From Pseudomonas neuropathica (GTDB taxonomy: Bacteria; Pseudomonadota; Gammaproteobacteria; Pseudomonadales; Pseudomonadaceae): a stretch of 64,000 nt of DNA. Below are positions 18,135 to 27,540 of this stretch, one piece after another. The stretch's first letter is position 1. Each line of letters starts with the position of its first letter. The notes below the pieces were generated by a model. The model did not search any database, was not told the origin of the DNA, and saw only the letters and a list, made by a program, of their open reading frames with translations. Position numbers and translations under genes: made by a program. The stretch covers positions 1 through 64,000 of the forward strand of contig NZ_JACOPX010000021.1 of the NCBI RefSeq assembly GCF_015461835.1, given 5' to 3'.

Positions 18135-18219
18135 CAGCAATCCCCCTGACACGCCAAACATCCCCCAAATCTGCGACAATCCGCCCCCTGCATAAATAGA
18201 CGACCGAATTGCCTACCCG

Positions 18220-21200
18220 ATGACCGACGAATCGCCCTCCATCGACAAACTGCTGAAGAACCTCGATCACGCCATGCTCGCCGACCGTCACCGGCTGCGG
18301 CGGCAGTTGCTTGAGCTGCGCAAGAAACCCGATGAGGCCAAACTGGCCCAATGGGTGACGCGCATGCAGGCGTCCTGCGATCAGGTGCTGGCACGGCGGG
18401 CCAGCCTGCCGGTGATTCGTTACGACGACAGTCTGCCTATTGCGGCCAAGCGCGACGAGATCAAGAAGGCGCTGGAGCAGCATCAAGTGCTGATCATCGC
18501 CGGCGAAACCGGCTCGGGCAAAACCACCCAGTTGCCGAAAATCTGTCTGGAAATCGGTCGCGGTCAGCACGGTCTGATCGGCCACACCCAACCGCGTCGA
18601 ATCGCTGCGCGCAGCGTCGCCAGCCGGGTCGCCGAAGAACTCGCTACGCCGCTCGGTGCGCTGGTCGGCTATCAGGTGCGTTTCGAGGATCAAAGCGATT
18701 CCAACACCCTGATCAAGCTGATGACCGACGGTATTCTGCTGGCTGAAACCCAGAACGATCGCTACCTCGAACGCTACGACACGATCATCGTCGACGAAGC
18801 CCACGAGCGCAGCCTCAACATCGACTTCCTGCTCGGCTACCTGAAAACCCTGCTGCCGCGTCGCCCGGACCTGAAAGTCATCATCACTTCGGCGACCATC
18901 GATCTGGAGCGCTTCTCCAAGCACTTCGACGATGCGCCAATTGTCGAAGTCTCCGGCCGCACCTTCCCGGTGGACACCTGGTATCGCCCGCTGACCCTGG
19001 AGCAGGACGAAGAGGGCAACCGCGTCGAGGATGACCTGACCGTCGATCAGGCGATCCTCGCTACTCTCGATGAAATTGCCGCGTATGAACGCAGCGAACG
19101 CCGCAGTCCCGGCGACGTGTTGGTGTTCCTGCCCGGCGAGCGCGAGATTCGCGACGCCGCCGACATGCTGCGCAAGGCGCAACTGAAACACACGGAAATC
19201 CTGCCGCTGTACGCGCGCTTGTCGCCGGCCGAACAACAGCGGATTTTTCAGTCGCACCCGGGCCGTCGCGTGGTGCTGGCGACCAACGTCGCCGAGACCT
19301 CGTTGACCGTGCCGGGCATCCGTTACGTGATCGACAGCGGCACCGCGCGCATCAGCCGCTACAGCTACCGTGCCAAGGTCCAGCGTCTGCCGATCGAAGC
19401 GATTTCCCAGGCCAGCGCCAACCAGCGTAAAGGTCGTTGCGGGCGGGTTGAGCCGGGCATTTGTATTCGGCTGTACAGCGAAGAAGATTTTAACGGGCGC
19501 CCGGAATTCACCGATCCAGAGATTCTGCGCACCAACCTCGCTGCCGTGATTCTGCAGATGCTGCATCTGCGTCTCGGCGAGATCACCGCATTCCCGTTCA
19601 TCGAGCCGCCGGATGGCAAGGCGATCAGCGACGGTTTCAACCTGCTGCAAGAACTCTCGGCGGTTGACCGCAACAGTCAGCTGACGCCGCTCGGTCGCCA
19701 ACTGGCGCGCCTGCCGGTCGACCCGCGCATGGGCCGTATGCTGCTTGAAGCAGCCAAGCTCGGCAGTTTGCAGGAAGTGCTGATCGTCGCCAGTGCGATG
19801 TCGATTCAAGACCCGCGCGAGCGGCCGCCGGAGCGTCAGCAAGCTGCCGATCAGGCCCACGCGCAATGGAAGGACACCGATTCGGACTTCGCCGGACTGG
19901 TCAATCTGTGGCGCGGTTTTGAAGAGCAGCGCCAGGCGCTGACCGCCAGCCCGTTGCGTAACTGGTGCCGGAAGAATTTCCTCAACTATCTGCGTCTGCG
20001 CGAGTGGCGCGACTCGCATCGGCAGTTGAGCCTGATCTGCCGCGACATGCAGCTGAGCCTCAACAAAGAGCCGGCGGATTACCCGAAACTGCACAAAGCG
20101 GTGCTGGTCGGCTTGCTCAGCCAGATCGGCCAGAAAACCGAGGATGGCGATTACCTCGGCGCGCGTCAGCGACGTTTCTGGATTCACCCGTCGTCGGGCA
20201 TCGGCAAGAAGCGCCCGCAGTGGCTGATGACCGCCGAACTGGTGGAAACCACCAAGCTTTATGCACGCATGGTCGCCAAGATCGACGCCGACTGGATCGA
20301 GCCGTTGGCCGGGCACTTGATCAAGAAAAACCACTTCGAACCGCATTGGGAAAAGAAGCGCGGCCAAGTCGTCGCGTTCGAACAGATCACTCTGTTCGGG
20401 CTGATCGTGGTCGGCCGCCGGCCGGTGCATTACGGCCCGGTGGATCCGGTGGTTTCTCGCGAATTGTTTATCCGTGAAGGTCTGGTGCGTGGCGAAATTC
20501 AATCGAAAGCCAAGTGCCTGACCGCCAACCAACAGTTGCTTGAACAGCTCGACGAACTGGAAGCAAAAGCCCGTCGTCGCGACATTCTCGCCGATGAAGA
20601 AACCCTGTACGCGTTCTACGACGCGCGATTGCCGGCGGAGATTCACCAGACCGCCACCTTCGACAGCTGGTACCGCATCAACAGCCAGAAGAATCCGCAA
20701 TTGTTGATCATGCGCGAAGAAGACGTGCTGGCCCGCGAAGCCAGTGAAGTCACCGCGCGCGATTACCCGGACACGCTGCACATCGGCGATCTGGAACTGG
20801 CGCTGACTTATCACTTCGAACCCAATCATCCGCGCGACGGCGTGACCCTGCGCGTACCGGCCCCGCTGTTGCCGATGCTGCCACCGGAACGCCTGGAATG
20901 GCTGGTGCCGGGGCTGATCGAGGCCAAGTGCATCGCCCTTGTGCGCAACCTGCCGAAGGCCTTGCGCAAGAACTTCGTGCCGGTGCCGGACTTCATCAAA
21001 GCTGCGCTGCAACGCATGACCTTTGCCGAGGGTTCGTTGCCGCAAGCGCTCGGTCGCGAACTGCTGCGCATGACTGGCGCGCGGGTCAGCGACGAGGCCT
21101 GGGTCGAAGCCGAGCAAGGCGTCGAGGGGCATCTGCGGATGAACCTGGAAATTGTCGACGGCCAAGGCAAATTCCTCGGCGAAGGTCGCGATCTGGCCGA

Positions 21201-22131
21201 GTTGACCGCACGGTTTGCCGAAGCCAGTCAGGCCGCGCTGGCGGTGCCGCAGAGTGCGAAAAATCAGCAACCGGTGGAGGCCAAGGTCTTCGCCCCGGTA
21301 GCAGAAAAGACTCAGCAGAAGATCGCCGGGCTGTCGATGACGGTGTATCCGGCGCTGGTTGAAGAGGGCGGCACGGTCAAGGAAGGGCGCTTCTCGACCC
21401 CGGCCGAGGCCGAATTCCAGCATCGTCGCGCCTTGCAGCGGTTGTTGATGCAGCAACTGGCGGAGCCGGCCAAGTTCCTGCGTGGCAAGTTGCCGGGGCA
21501 AACCGAACTGGGCTTGCTCTATCGCGAGCTGGGCCGGGTTGATGCGCTGGTTGAAGATATTCTGCTGGCGAGCCTCGACAGCTGCATTCTCGAAGGCGAA
21601 GACCCGTTGCCCCGCGACGGCGCTGGTTTGGCGGCACTGGCCGAGCGCAAACGCGGCAACTGGACCGAGCACGCCGAGCGCGTGGCCCGGTTGACCCTGG
21701 AGATTCTCAAGCTGTGGCACGGCCTGCAAAAGCGCTTCAAGGGCAAGATCGATCTGGCCCAGGCCGTGGCGCTCAATGACATCAAGCAGCAAATCAACAA
21801 TCTGGTGTATCCGGGGTTTGTCCGCGAAACGCCGATGCAGTGGCTTAAGGAGTTGCCGCGTTACCTGAAAGCGGTCGAGCAGCGCTTCGAAAAGCTCGGC
21901 GCGCAGGTGCAGAAGGATCGCGTCTGGAGCGGCGAACTCGCCGGCCTCTGGGGGCAATACCAGACTCGCGCGGCGAAACATGCCCAGGAAGGCAAACGCG
22001 ATCCGCAGCTTGAGTTGTATCGCTGGTGGCTGGAGGAATACCGGGTGTCGCTGTTCGCCCAGCAGTTGGGGACGAAAGTGCCGATTTCCGACAAACGCCT
22101 GAACAAGCAGTGGACCCAGGTCGAACCCTGA
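18220..22131 (+). CDS. hrpA: ATP-dependent RNA helicase HrpA
   Basis: This 1303-residue DEAH-box helicase is the same size as E. coli HrpA. Walker A is GETGSGKT (residues 95-102), the DEAH box starts at residue 192, and SATI and the QRKGRCGRVEPG motif VI follow; the long C-terminal DUF3418-type region is present. HrpA is linked to mRNA processing and ribosome-associated RNA remodelling. The frame is intact throughout. A very long antisense frame over it is a codon-bias shadow. Confidence 0.95.
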   Translation: MTDESPSIDKLLKNLDHAMLADRHRLRRQLLELRKKPDEAKLAQWVTRMQASCDQVLARRASLPVIRYDDSLPIAAKRDEIKKALEQHQVLIIAGETGSGKTTQLPKICLEIGRGQHGLIGHTQPRRIAARSVASRVAEELATPLGALVGYQVRFEDQSDSNTLIKLMTDGILLAETQNDRYLERYDTIIVDEAHERSLNIDFLLGYLKTLLPRRPDLKVIITSATIDLERFSKHFDDAPIVEVSGRTFPVDTWYRPLTLEQDEEGNRVEDDLTVDQAILATLDEIAAYERSERRSPGDVLVFLPGEREIRDAADMLRKAQLKHTEILPLYARLSPAEQQRIFQSHPGRRVVLATNVAETSLTVPGIRYVIDSGTARISRYSYRAKVQRLPIEAISQASANQRKGRCGRVEPGICIRLYSEEDFNGRPEFTDPEILRTNLAAVILQMLHLRLGEITAFPFIEPPDGKAISDGFNLLQELSAVDRNSQLTPLGRQLARLPVDPRMGRMLLEAAKLGSLQEVLIVASAMSIQDPRERPPERQQAADQAHAQWKDTDSDFAGLVNLWRGFEEQRQALTASPLRNWCRKNFLNYLRLREWRDSHRQLSLICRDMQLSLNKEPADYPKLHKAVLVGLLSQIGQKTEDGDYLGARQRRFWIHPSSGIGKKRPQWLMTAELVETTKLYARMVAKIDADWIEPLAGHLIKKNHFEPHWEKKRGQVVAFEQITLFGLIVVGRRPVHYGPVDPVVSRELFIREGLVRGEIQSKAKCLTANQQLLEQLDELEAKARRRDILADEETLYAFYDARLPAEIHQTATFDSWYRINSQKNPQLLIMREEDVLAREASEVTARDYPDTLHIGDLELALTYHFEPNHPRDGVTLRVPAPLLPMLPPERLEWLVPGLIEAKCIALVRNLPKALRKNFVPVPDFIKAALQRMTFAEGSLPQALGRELLRMTGARVSDEAWVEAEQGVEGHLRMNLEIVDGQGKFLGEGRDLAELTARFAEASQAALAVPQSAKNQQPVEAKVFAPVAEKTQQKIAGLSMTVYPALVEEGGTVKEGRFSTPAEAEFQHRRALQRLLMQQLAEPAKFLRGKLPGQTELGLLYRELGRVDALVEDILLASLDSCILEGEDPLPRDGAGLAALAERKRGNWTEHAERVARLTLEILKLWHGLQKRFKGKIDLAQAVALNDIKQQINNLVYPGFVRETPMQWLKELPRYLKAVEQRFEKLGAQVQKDRVWSGELAGLWGQYQTRAAKHAQEGKRDPQLELYRWWLEEYRVSLFAQQLGTKVPISDKRLNKQWTQVEP

Positions 22132-22150
22132 CCCCACGCCTTGTAACGAT

Positions 22151-22241
22151 CCTGTAGGAGCTGCCGAAGGCTGCGATCCTTTGATTTTGCTTTTTACAAC
22201 GTCAAGATCAAAAGATCGCAGCCTTCGGCAGCTCCTACAGG
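22151..22241. repeat. REP pair, family B
   Basis: CCTGTAGGAGCTGCCGAAGG...GCGATC and its inverse copy form a perfect long hairpin around an A/T-rich centre, directly after hrpA. The same family occurs at 39463, 44557 and 48653. Confidence 0.95.
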
Positions 22242-22277
22242 GATCGCGTTTAGAAGGAGAAAGGCGCCAAAAGGCCA

Positions 22278-22307
22278 CGTTTATGGCAAACTTCGCCACC
22301 ATAAACG
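22278..22307. promoter_or_regulatory. 9-bp inverted repeat upstream of fabH2, function unknown
   Basis: CGTTTATGG (22278-22286) and CCATAAACG (22299-22307) are inverted around 12 bases, about 150 bp before the ketoacyl synthase gene. It could be an operator or a leader hairpin. No T-run follows, so it is not an obvious terminator for hrpA. The rest of the 22242-22453 gap holds no gene. Confidence 0.4.
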
Positions 22308-22453
22308 CCGGTTTCGCGACCCAGAGCCTTCGGCCGGTTCGCGCGACGGAATAAAGCGATGCCAGGTTTGCGTCCCCCGGATGGGAATAGACCCTTTGTG
22401 TGTTGGTACGACGGTTCCAGCACTTTCTGCCTGAACAGATTAGAGAAACGACC

Positions 22454-23575
22454 ATGCATAACGTCGTCATCAGCGGCACCGGCCTGTACACCCCGGCCAA
22501 CAGCATCTCCAATGAAGAGCTGGTGCAGTCTTTCAACGCCTACGTCGCCCAGTTCAACGCCGACAACGCCGAGGCCATTGCCCGCGGCGAAGTCCAGGCC
22601 CTGACCGAATCCAGCGCCGCGTTCATCGAAAAAGCCTCAGGCATCAAGAGCCGCTTTGTCATGGACAAGGATGGCATCCTCGACCCACAACGCATGGCCC
22701 CGCGCTTGCCGGAGCGTTCCAACGACGAATGGTCGGTGCTCTGCCAGATGGCTATCGGCGCTGCTGAACAGGCCCTGCAACGTGCCGGCAAAACTGCTGC
22801 CGACATCGACGGCGTCATCGTTGCCTGTTCCAACCTGCAGCGCGCCTACCCGGCCATCGCCATCGAAGTCCAGGAAGCCCTGGGCATTCAGGGCTTCGGT
22901 TTCGACATGAACGTGGCCTGTTCCTCGGCGACTTTCGGCATCCAGGCCGCTGCCAACAGCGTGCAGCTGGGCCAGGCCCGGGCGATCCTGATGGTCAACC
23001 CGGAAGTCTGCACCGGTCACCTGAATTTCCGTGACCGCGACAGCCACTTCATCTTCGGCGATGCCGCGACTGCAGTGATCATCGAGCGCGCTGATACCGC
23101 GACGTCCAAACACCAGTTCGATGTGGTCAGCACCAAGCTGCTGACCAAGTTCTCCAACAACATCCGCAACAATTTCGGTTTCCTCAACCGCGCGGCGGAA
23201 GAGGGCATTGGTGCCCGCGACAAACTGTTCGTGCAGGAAGGCCGCAAGGTGTTCAAGGATGTCTGCCCGATGGTTGCCGAGCTGATCGGCGAACATCTGC
23301 AAGAGAACCAGCTCAACGTCGGTGACGTGAAGCGCTTCTGGCTGCACCAGGCCAACCTGAGCATGAATCACCTGATCGTGCGCAAGTTGCTGGGTCGCGA
23401 AGCCACTGAAGAAGAAGCCCCGGTGATTCTCGACACCTACGCCAATACCAGCTCTGCGGGTTCGGTGATTGCTTTCCACAAGTATCAGGATGATCTGGCT
23501 GCCGGTTCGCTGGCGGTGTTGAGTTCGTTCGGTGCAGGCTATTCGATCGGTAGCGTGATTCTGCGCAAGCGTTGA
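22454..23575 (+). CDS. fabH2: Beta-ketoacyl-ACP synthase III, FabH2-like (PA3286 type)
   Basis: This 373-residue thiolase-fold enzyme has a complete catalytic triad: C156 in NVACSSATFG, H298 in WLHQAN and N331 in YANTSSAG. It is longer than housekeeping FabH (about 320) and matches the PA3286 type, which condenses medium-chain acyl-CoA with malonyl-ACP and so feeds beta-oxidation products into fatty acid synthesis. The start at 22454 gives the usual MHNVVISGTGLYTP N-terminus. The ECF sigma gene follows, as with PA3285 next to PA3286 in P. aeruginosa. Confidence 0.88.
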   Translation: MHNVVISGTGLYTPANSISNEELVQSFNAYVAQFNADNAEAIARGEVQALTESSAAFIEKASGIKSRFVMDKDGILDPQRMAPRLPERSNDEWSVLCQMAIGAAEQALQRAGKTAADIDGVIVACSNLQRAYPAIAIEVQEALGIQGFGFDMNVACSSATFGIQAAANSVQLGQARAILMVNPEVCTGHLNFRDRDSHFIFGDAATAVIIERADTATSKHQFDVVSTKLLTKFSNNIRNNFGFLNRAAEEGIGARDKLFVQEGRKVFKDVCPMVAELIGEHLQENQLNVGDVKRFWLHQANLSMNHLIVRKLLGREATEEEAPVILDTYANTSSAGSVIAFHKYQDDLAAGSLAVLSSFGAGYSIGSVILRKR

Positions 23576-23712
23576 AAATCGGTTTAATTTCCACCTGATC
23601 GCGCCGACCTTTCCTACATCCGAATCGGCTCAAACGCTGTAATTTTTCGGAAATGACGGCAGGTGAAGACCTGCCGCTATCATTTTCGGAATCGGCACAA
23701 GGAGATTTTTGG

Positions 23713-24324
23713 ATGGCGGCTGACGATACCCAACTGCTTGCGCGCCTGCTGGCGGGTGAGCAAAAGGCCTTCAAGGAACTGGTGACAACGTATCAGAGCG
23801 CCATGCGCGCTGTGGCGTATGCGATTGTCGGCCAGCGCCATGTCGAAGAAGTGGTGCAGGACGCCTGGTTGTCGGTGGTGCGCCACATCGCCAGCTTCGA
23901 AGGCCGCTCCAGTCTCAAGACCTGGCTGTTGACCATCACGGCCAACTCGGCCAAAAGCCGATATAAACAAAATCGCCGGGAAGTGTTGATGGATGATCTG
24001 CCGTCACCCCATGGCACGATCGACGATGACCGCTTTTCTCCCGGTGACGGCCATTGGCTGGTTGCCCCGTTCGCCTGGCATCAGGACACCCCGGAAGCCT
24101 TGCTGACCGAAGGTGAATTGCGTGACTGTCTGGAGCACACTCTGCTGAACCTGTCGGAACTGCAAAGCAGCGTTTTGTTGTTGCGCGAACGCCAAGGGCT
24201 GGAGCTGGAGGAGATCTGTAATCTTCTGGAGATCTCGCTCTCCAATGTCCGTGTGCTGCTGCATCGTGCGCGGCTGAAAGTCTTCGCGACCGTGGAGCAT
24301 TTTGAGGAGACCGGGGAATGCTGA
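23713..24324 (+). CDS. ECF-type RNA polymerase sigma factor
   Basis: A 203-residue sigma-70 family protein. Region 2 (LVTTYQSAMRAVAYAIVG through VVQDAWLSVVRHIASFEG) and region 4 (LSELQSSVLLLRERQGLELEE then a helix-turn-helix LLEISLSNVRVLLHRAR) are clear. AAGGAG at 23699-23704 fixes the ATG at 23713. Its stop overlaps the start of the small zinc-binding anti-sigma gene, the usual sigma/anti-sigma pairing. Position matches P. aeruginosa PA3285. Its target genes are unknown. Confidence 0.9.
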   Translation: MAADDTQLLARLLAGEQKAFKELVTTYQSAMRAVAYAIVGQRHVEEVVQDAWLSVVRHIASFEGRSSLKTWLLTITANSAKSRYKQNRREVLMDDLPSPHGTIDDDRFSPGDGHWLVAPFAWHQDTPEALLTEGELRDCLEHTLLNLSELQSSVLLLRERQGLELEEICNLLEISLSNVRVLLHRARLKVFATVEHFEETGEC

Positions 24325-24554
24325 CCTGTAAGGAACAAGTGGCGCGCTCCAGCGATTATCTCGATGACCAATTGAGCTTTCGCGAAAAGCTGATGGTGCG
24401 TCATCACCTGATGTTCTGCCCGAACTGTCGGCGTTTCATTCGTCAGATGCGTTTGATGCAAGCGACCTTGAAGGCGATGCCGGAGAAACCGGAAGAGGGT
24501 GTGGACGCGCTGGCTGAGCGTCTGGCTACGCAGAGGCGGGACGATAGCCCGTAA
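24318..24554 (+). CDS. Zinc-binding anti-sigma factor (zf-HC2 type)
   Basis: This 78-residue protein has the HxxxCxxC zinc motif (H30, C34, C37) plus C4, as in ZAS-type anti-sigma factors. It has no membrane segment, so it is a soluble anti-sigma, a form often responsive to redox or zinc status. It overlaps the sigma gene by 7 bases, indicating coupled translation. Confidence 0.82.
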   Translation: MLTCKEQVARSSDYLDDQLSFREKLMVRHHLMFCPNCRRFIRQMRLMQATLKAMPEKPEEGVDALAERLATQRRDDSP

Positions 24555-24617
24555 AAACACAGCCCGGTGCAGCGCCAGCGAACGGATGATGGGGATCGCT
24601 GTAACTGCACCGGGCTG
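24553..24617 (-). terminator. Probable terminator of the porin gene
   Basis: A 13-bp perfect stem (CAGCCCGGTGCAG at 24560 with CTGCACCGGGCTG at 24605) encloses 32 bases. On the minus strand it is followed by TGTTTTTAC, placing it as a terminator about 80 bp after the porin stop. Confidence 0.55.
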
Positions 24618-24697
24618 CAGGAAAATCAGCTTCGATCGGCAAATCGCAAGGGGAGCTGTGACTTGCGGCTTGTCGCTCGAAGCGTGTAGCTGTTTTC

Positions 24698-26020
24698 TTA
24701 GAACTTGGCTTCCGCGTCCAGCTGCAAGGTGTTGGCGTCAGCGTCACGCTGGGTACGGCTGGCGAAGTCAGCCTTGGTCAGGAAGTACGTGGCACCGATA
24801 GCGAAGTTCTTGTCGATGTCGTAACCGACCTTGAACTTGTGCCCACGGGAACCGGTGGTGCCGTTGGCGAAGTCGGAGTCGGTGAAAGCGCCGACTACGG
24901 CGTTGCGCTGCACGTCACGATAGTTGTAATCGAGGTTCAGGCCGAAGACTTTCGACTTGGCACCCAACAGCCACGCAGTGTCCTGATCGGTCACGGCATC
25001 GTTGTTCTTCACGTACTGACCGTAGAACGACAGTGGCATTGGCAGACCGCCGATGTCGACCTGGCTGAAGCCTTCATACAGACGGAATTCGTTGTTGGCC
25101 GAGTTGCCGTTGACCGCCAGTGCGCACGGTGTGGAAGTGCCGGTGCAGCGGCTGTCTTCGTCGTTCTGGTAGGCGTAGACACTACCGCCCAGAGTCACTT
25201 TCAAGTTGTCGGTGATGTTGAAGCGGCTACCCAACTGGCCGGCGGTCAGACGCAAGTCGTGACGGAATTGCACGCCATCGCCGTCGACGTTGTCCTTGAG
25301 GTTGTAGTTACCCAGGCTGCCGAACAGTTCGGCGCTGCTGCCCAACGGGTATTTGTAGGTAACGGCCAGACCTTCCGGGTTGATGTCGCTATCCCAGATC
25401 ACGTCGCCCATGCTGACCCACGGCTGGAGCATCTTGCCGCCGATGATGTGCAGGTTCTTGATCTGGTCAGGGTGGTAGTCGATGTAGCCCAGATCCAGCC
25501 AGATCTGCTTCTTGTCGAAGTAGTTGTCCTGGTCCTGGTTGGTCGAACGGGCATCATCGCCGCCGCCGGTGGCGATACGGATACCGGTGTCGACTTGCGG
25601 GTTGATCTCGGTGTAGGCACCCAGACGGGCGCGGATGCGCTGACGGTCCTTGTCGCGGCCGCCGTTGTTCGGTTCGCCATCGATCTTGATGGTTTCCTGA
25701 CGGATACGCACATCGCCCTTGAATTGGGTCTTGGCTGCCCAGGCGAGTTTCTGGTCGAAGACGCTTTGTTCGTTGGTTTTCTTCGCAACAGCGGCGACTT
25801 GTTCGTTGGTCTCTTGCTGCGCCTGCTGCGCGATTTGCTGAGCCTTCTGATCCTTGGCCAGTTCAGTTTGCAGTTCGATGTACTGCGCCTGGGAAATGGA
25901 ACCGTTAGCCTTGAGCATGTCGAGCAGTTTGGCGTCGACTGCAGCACTGGCCGGAACACTCATGGCCAGCAACAAGCCACCGCACAGGGCCGCCGCAGTT
26001 TTCGTGGAAGCAAGACGCAT
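24698..26020 (-). CDS. Putative outer membrane porin
   Basis: This 440-residue protein has a signal peptide (MRLASTKTAAALCGGLLLAM... cut after SAA), a short coiled-coil segment rich in Gln and Ala (about residues 50-95) and then a long beta-barrel with aromatic-ended strands, ending in LQLDAEAKF. It resembles the putative porin family that has an N-terminal coiled coil. The ATG at 26020 is chosen because the signal peptide starts there. The solute is unknown. Confidence 0.85.
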   Translation of the reverse strand: MRLASTKTAAALCGGLLLAMSVPASAAVDAKLLDMLKANGSISQAQYIELQTELAKDQKAQQIAQQAQQETNEQVAAVAKKTNEQSVFDQKLAWAAKTQFKGDVRIRQETIKIDGEPNNGGRDKDRQRIRARLGAYTEINPQVDTGIRIATGGGDDARSTNQDQDNYFDKKQIWLDLGYIDYHPDQIKNLHIIGGKMLQPWVSMGDVIWDSDINPEGLAVTYKYPLGSSAELFGSLGNYNLKDNVDGDGVQFRHDLRLTAGQLGSRFNITDNLKVTLGGSVYAYQNDEDSRCTGTSTPCALAVNGNSANNEFRLYEGFSQVDIGGLPMPLSFYGQYVKNNDAVTDQDTAWLLGAKSKVFGLNLDYNYRDVQRNAVVGAFTDSDFANGTTGSRGHKFKVGYDIDKNFAIGATYFLTKADFASRTQRDADANTLQLDAEAKF

Positions 26021-26302
26021 AGCAATCTCCGAAGATGAGAGGGGATGGCACAACCATCCGGGGCACAACCGACGATTCGAACGTCGGAAAACAGTGTCCG
26101 GGTAGAACCCGGCGCTCTAAAAACAGGCGCCAGTATCGCGATGGTTTATGACAGAGCAGTGGCACAGTGATGGCAGGTTGATGACGATATCGATTTGGCC
26201 TGAACTATTGAGCTAGAGCGCTGTCGGCCGATTGCGGGTGTGCAATGGCGCGCAATCGGCGATACTCGCCGGGCGCTGAAGTCCTGTTGTGGAGAGCTGT
26301 CG

Positions 26303-27427
26303 ATGCCGTTGCAATGCCTGCAAAACCTGTCGCAAATCGCTCCGGCAACCTGGGATGCGCTGGTGCCTGAAAGCCAGCCCTTTCTGCGCCATGCTTTTCT
26401 CAGTGCACTGGAAGACAGTGGCAGCGTTGGCCCTCACACCGGCTGGCAACCTGAGCATCTGCTGCACATCGAAGATGATCGACTGATCGCCGCGCTACCC
26501 AGTTATCGCAAGTGGCATTCCTACGGCGAGTACGTGTTCGATCACGGCTGGGCCGACGCCTGCGCCCGCGCCGGTATCGATTACTACCCCAAGCTTTTGA
26601 CGGCCGTGCCATTCAGTCCAGTCAGCGGCCCGCGCCTCTTGGCGGCCAATGTCGAAGACGGTTTCGAGCTGCTCAAGAGTCTGCCCGGTTACCTGGAGAT
26701 CGAAGGGCTCTCCAGCGCACACATCAATTTCACCGACGCCTTCACCGACGCGGCGATGGCCGAACAACCGGGCTGGCTGCAACGCATTGGCTGTCAATAT
26801 CACTGGCAGAATCGCGGGTATCGCGACTTTCAGGATTTCCTCGACGTACTCAGTTCGCGCAAACGCAAACAGATGCGCAAGGAGCGCGAGCAAGTGGCGG
26901 GGCAGGGCTTTGCGTTTGAATGGCTGGAGGGGCGCGAGCTGGACGAGGCGCAGTGGGATTTTGTCTACGCCTGCTACGCCAATACCTATGCGGTGCGGCG
27001 TCAGGCACCGTACCTGACGCGGGAATTTTTCAGTCTGCTGGCCGAGCGCATGCCCGAAGCGATCCGCGTAGTACTGGCCAAACAAGGCTCACGGCCAGTG
27101 GCGATGGCCTTCAGTCTGGTCGGTGGCGACAGTTTCTACGGGCGCTATTGGGGCTGTCTGGCGGAGTTTGATCGACTGCACTTTGAGACCTGTTTTTACC
27201 AGGGTATGGATTATGCGATCGCGCAGGGGTATCAGCGTTTCGATGCCGGGGCGCAGGGCGAGCACAAACTGATTCGTGGGTTTGAACCGGTGATCACCCA
27301 TTCATGGCATTACTTGCGCCATCCGGGGTTGAAAGCGGCGGTGAAGGATTTCCTGAAACAGGAACGCGCCGGCGTCCTCGCTTATGCCGAAGAAGCAAAA
27401 ACAGCCTTGCCCTACCGCCAAACCTAG
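26303..27427 (+). CDS. GNAT-like protein, DUF482 (peptidogalycan biosynthesis family)
   Basis: This 374-residue cytosolic protein is of the DUF482 family, distantly related to FemAB/GNAT acyltransferases; the RKRKQMRKERE segment followed by a RFDAGAQGEHKLIRGFEP motif near the C-terminus is typical. GGAG at 26291-26294 supports the ATG at 26303. Family members are annotated loosely as peptidogalycan biosynthesis proteins, but no activity is firmly established. Confidence 0.82.
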   Translation: MPLQCLQNLSQIAPATWDALVPESQPFLRHAFLSALEDSGSVGPHTGWQPEHLLHIEDDRLIAALPSYRKWHSYGEYVFDHGWADACARAGIDYYPKLLTAVPFSPVSGPRLLAANVEDGFELLKSLPGYLEIEGLSSAHINFTDAFTDAAMAEQPGWLQRIGCQYHWQNRGYRDFQDFLDVLSSRKRKQMRKEREQVAGQGFAFEWLEGRELDEAQWDFVYACYANTYAVRRQAPYLTREFFSLLAERMPEAIRVVLAKQGSRPVAMAFSLVGGDSFYGRYWGCLAEFDRLHFETCFYQGMDYAIAQGYQRFDAGAQGEHKLIRGFEPVITHSWHYLRHPGLKAAVKDFLKQERAGVLAYAEEAKTALPYRQT

Positions 27428-27433
27428 GCCCTT

Positions 27434-27522
27434 TGTAGGAGTGAGCCTGCTCGCGATAGCGGTCTATCAGTCAACATTGATGGCTCTGACAGACTGCTAT
27501 CGCGAGCAGGCTCACTCCTACA
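27434..27522. repeat. REP pair, family A (long spacer)
   Basis: TGTAGGAGTGAGCCTGCTCG and its inverse flank a spacer of about 40 bp that contains GATAGCGGTCT...AGACTGCTATC, extending the stem. It lies between the convergent DUF482 and aquaporin genes. Confidence 0.95.
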
Positions 27523-27540
27523 AGGGGAATTGTGCAGGTT

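Noticed and set aside
18064..22536. A 1490-codon open frame on the minus strand, antisense to hrpA
   Set aside because: It is a shadow of the strongly biased codon use of hrpA. Its product has no domain, is rich in Arg, Gln, His and Leu, and the hrpA protein is complete and conserved.
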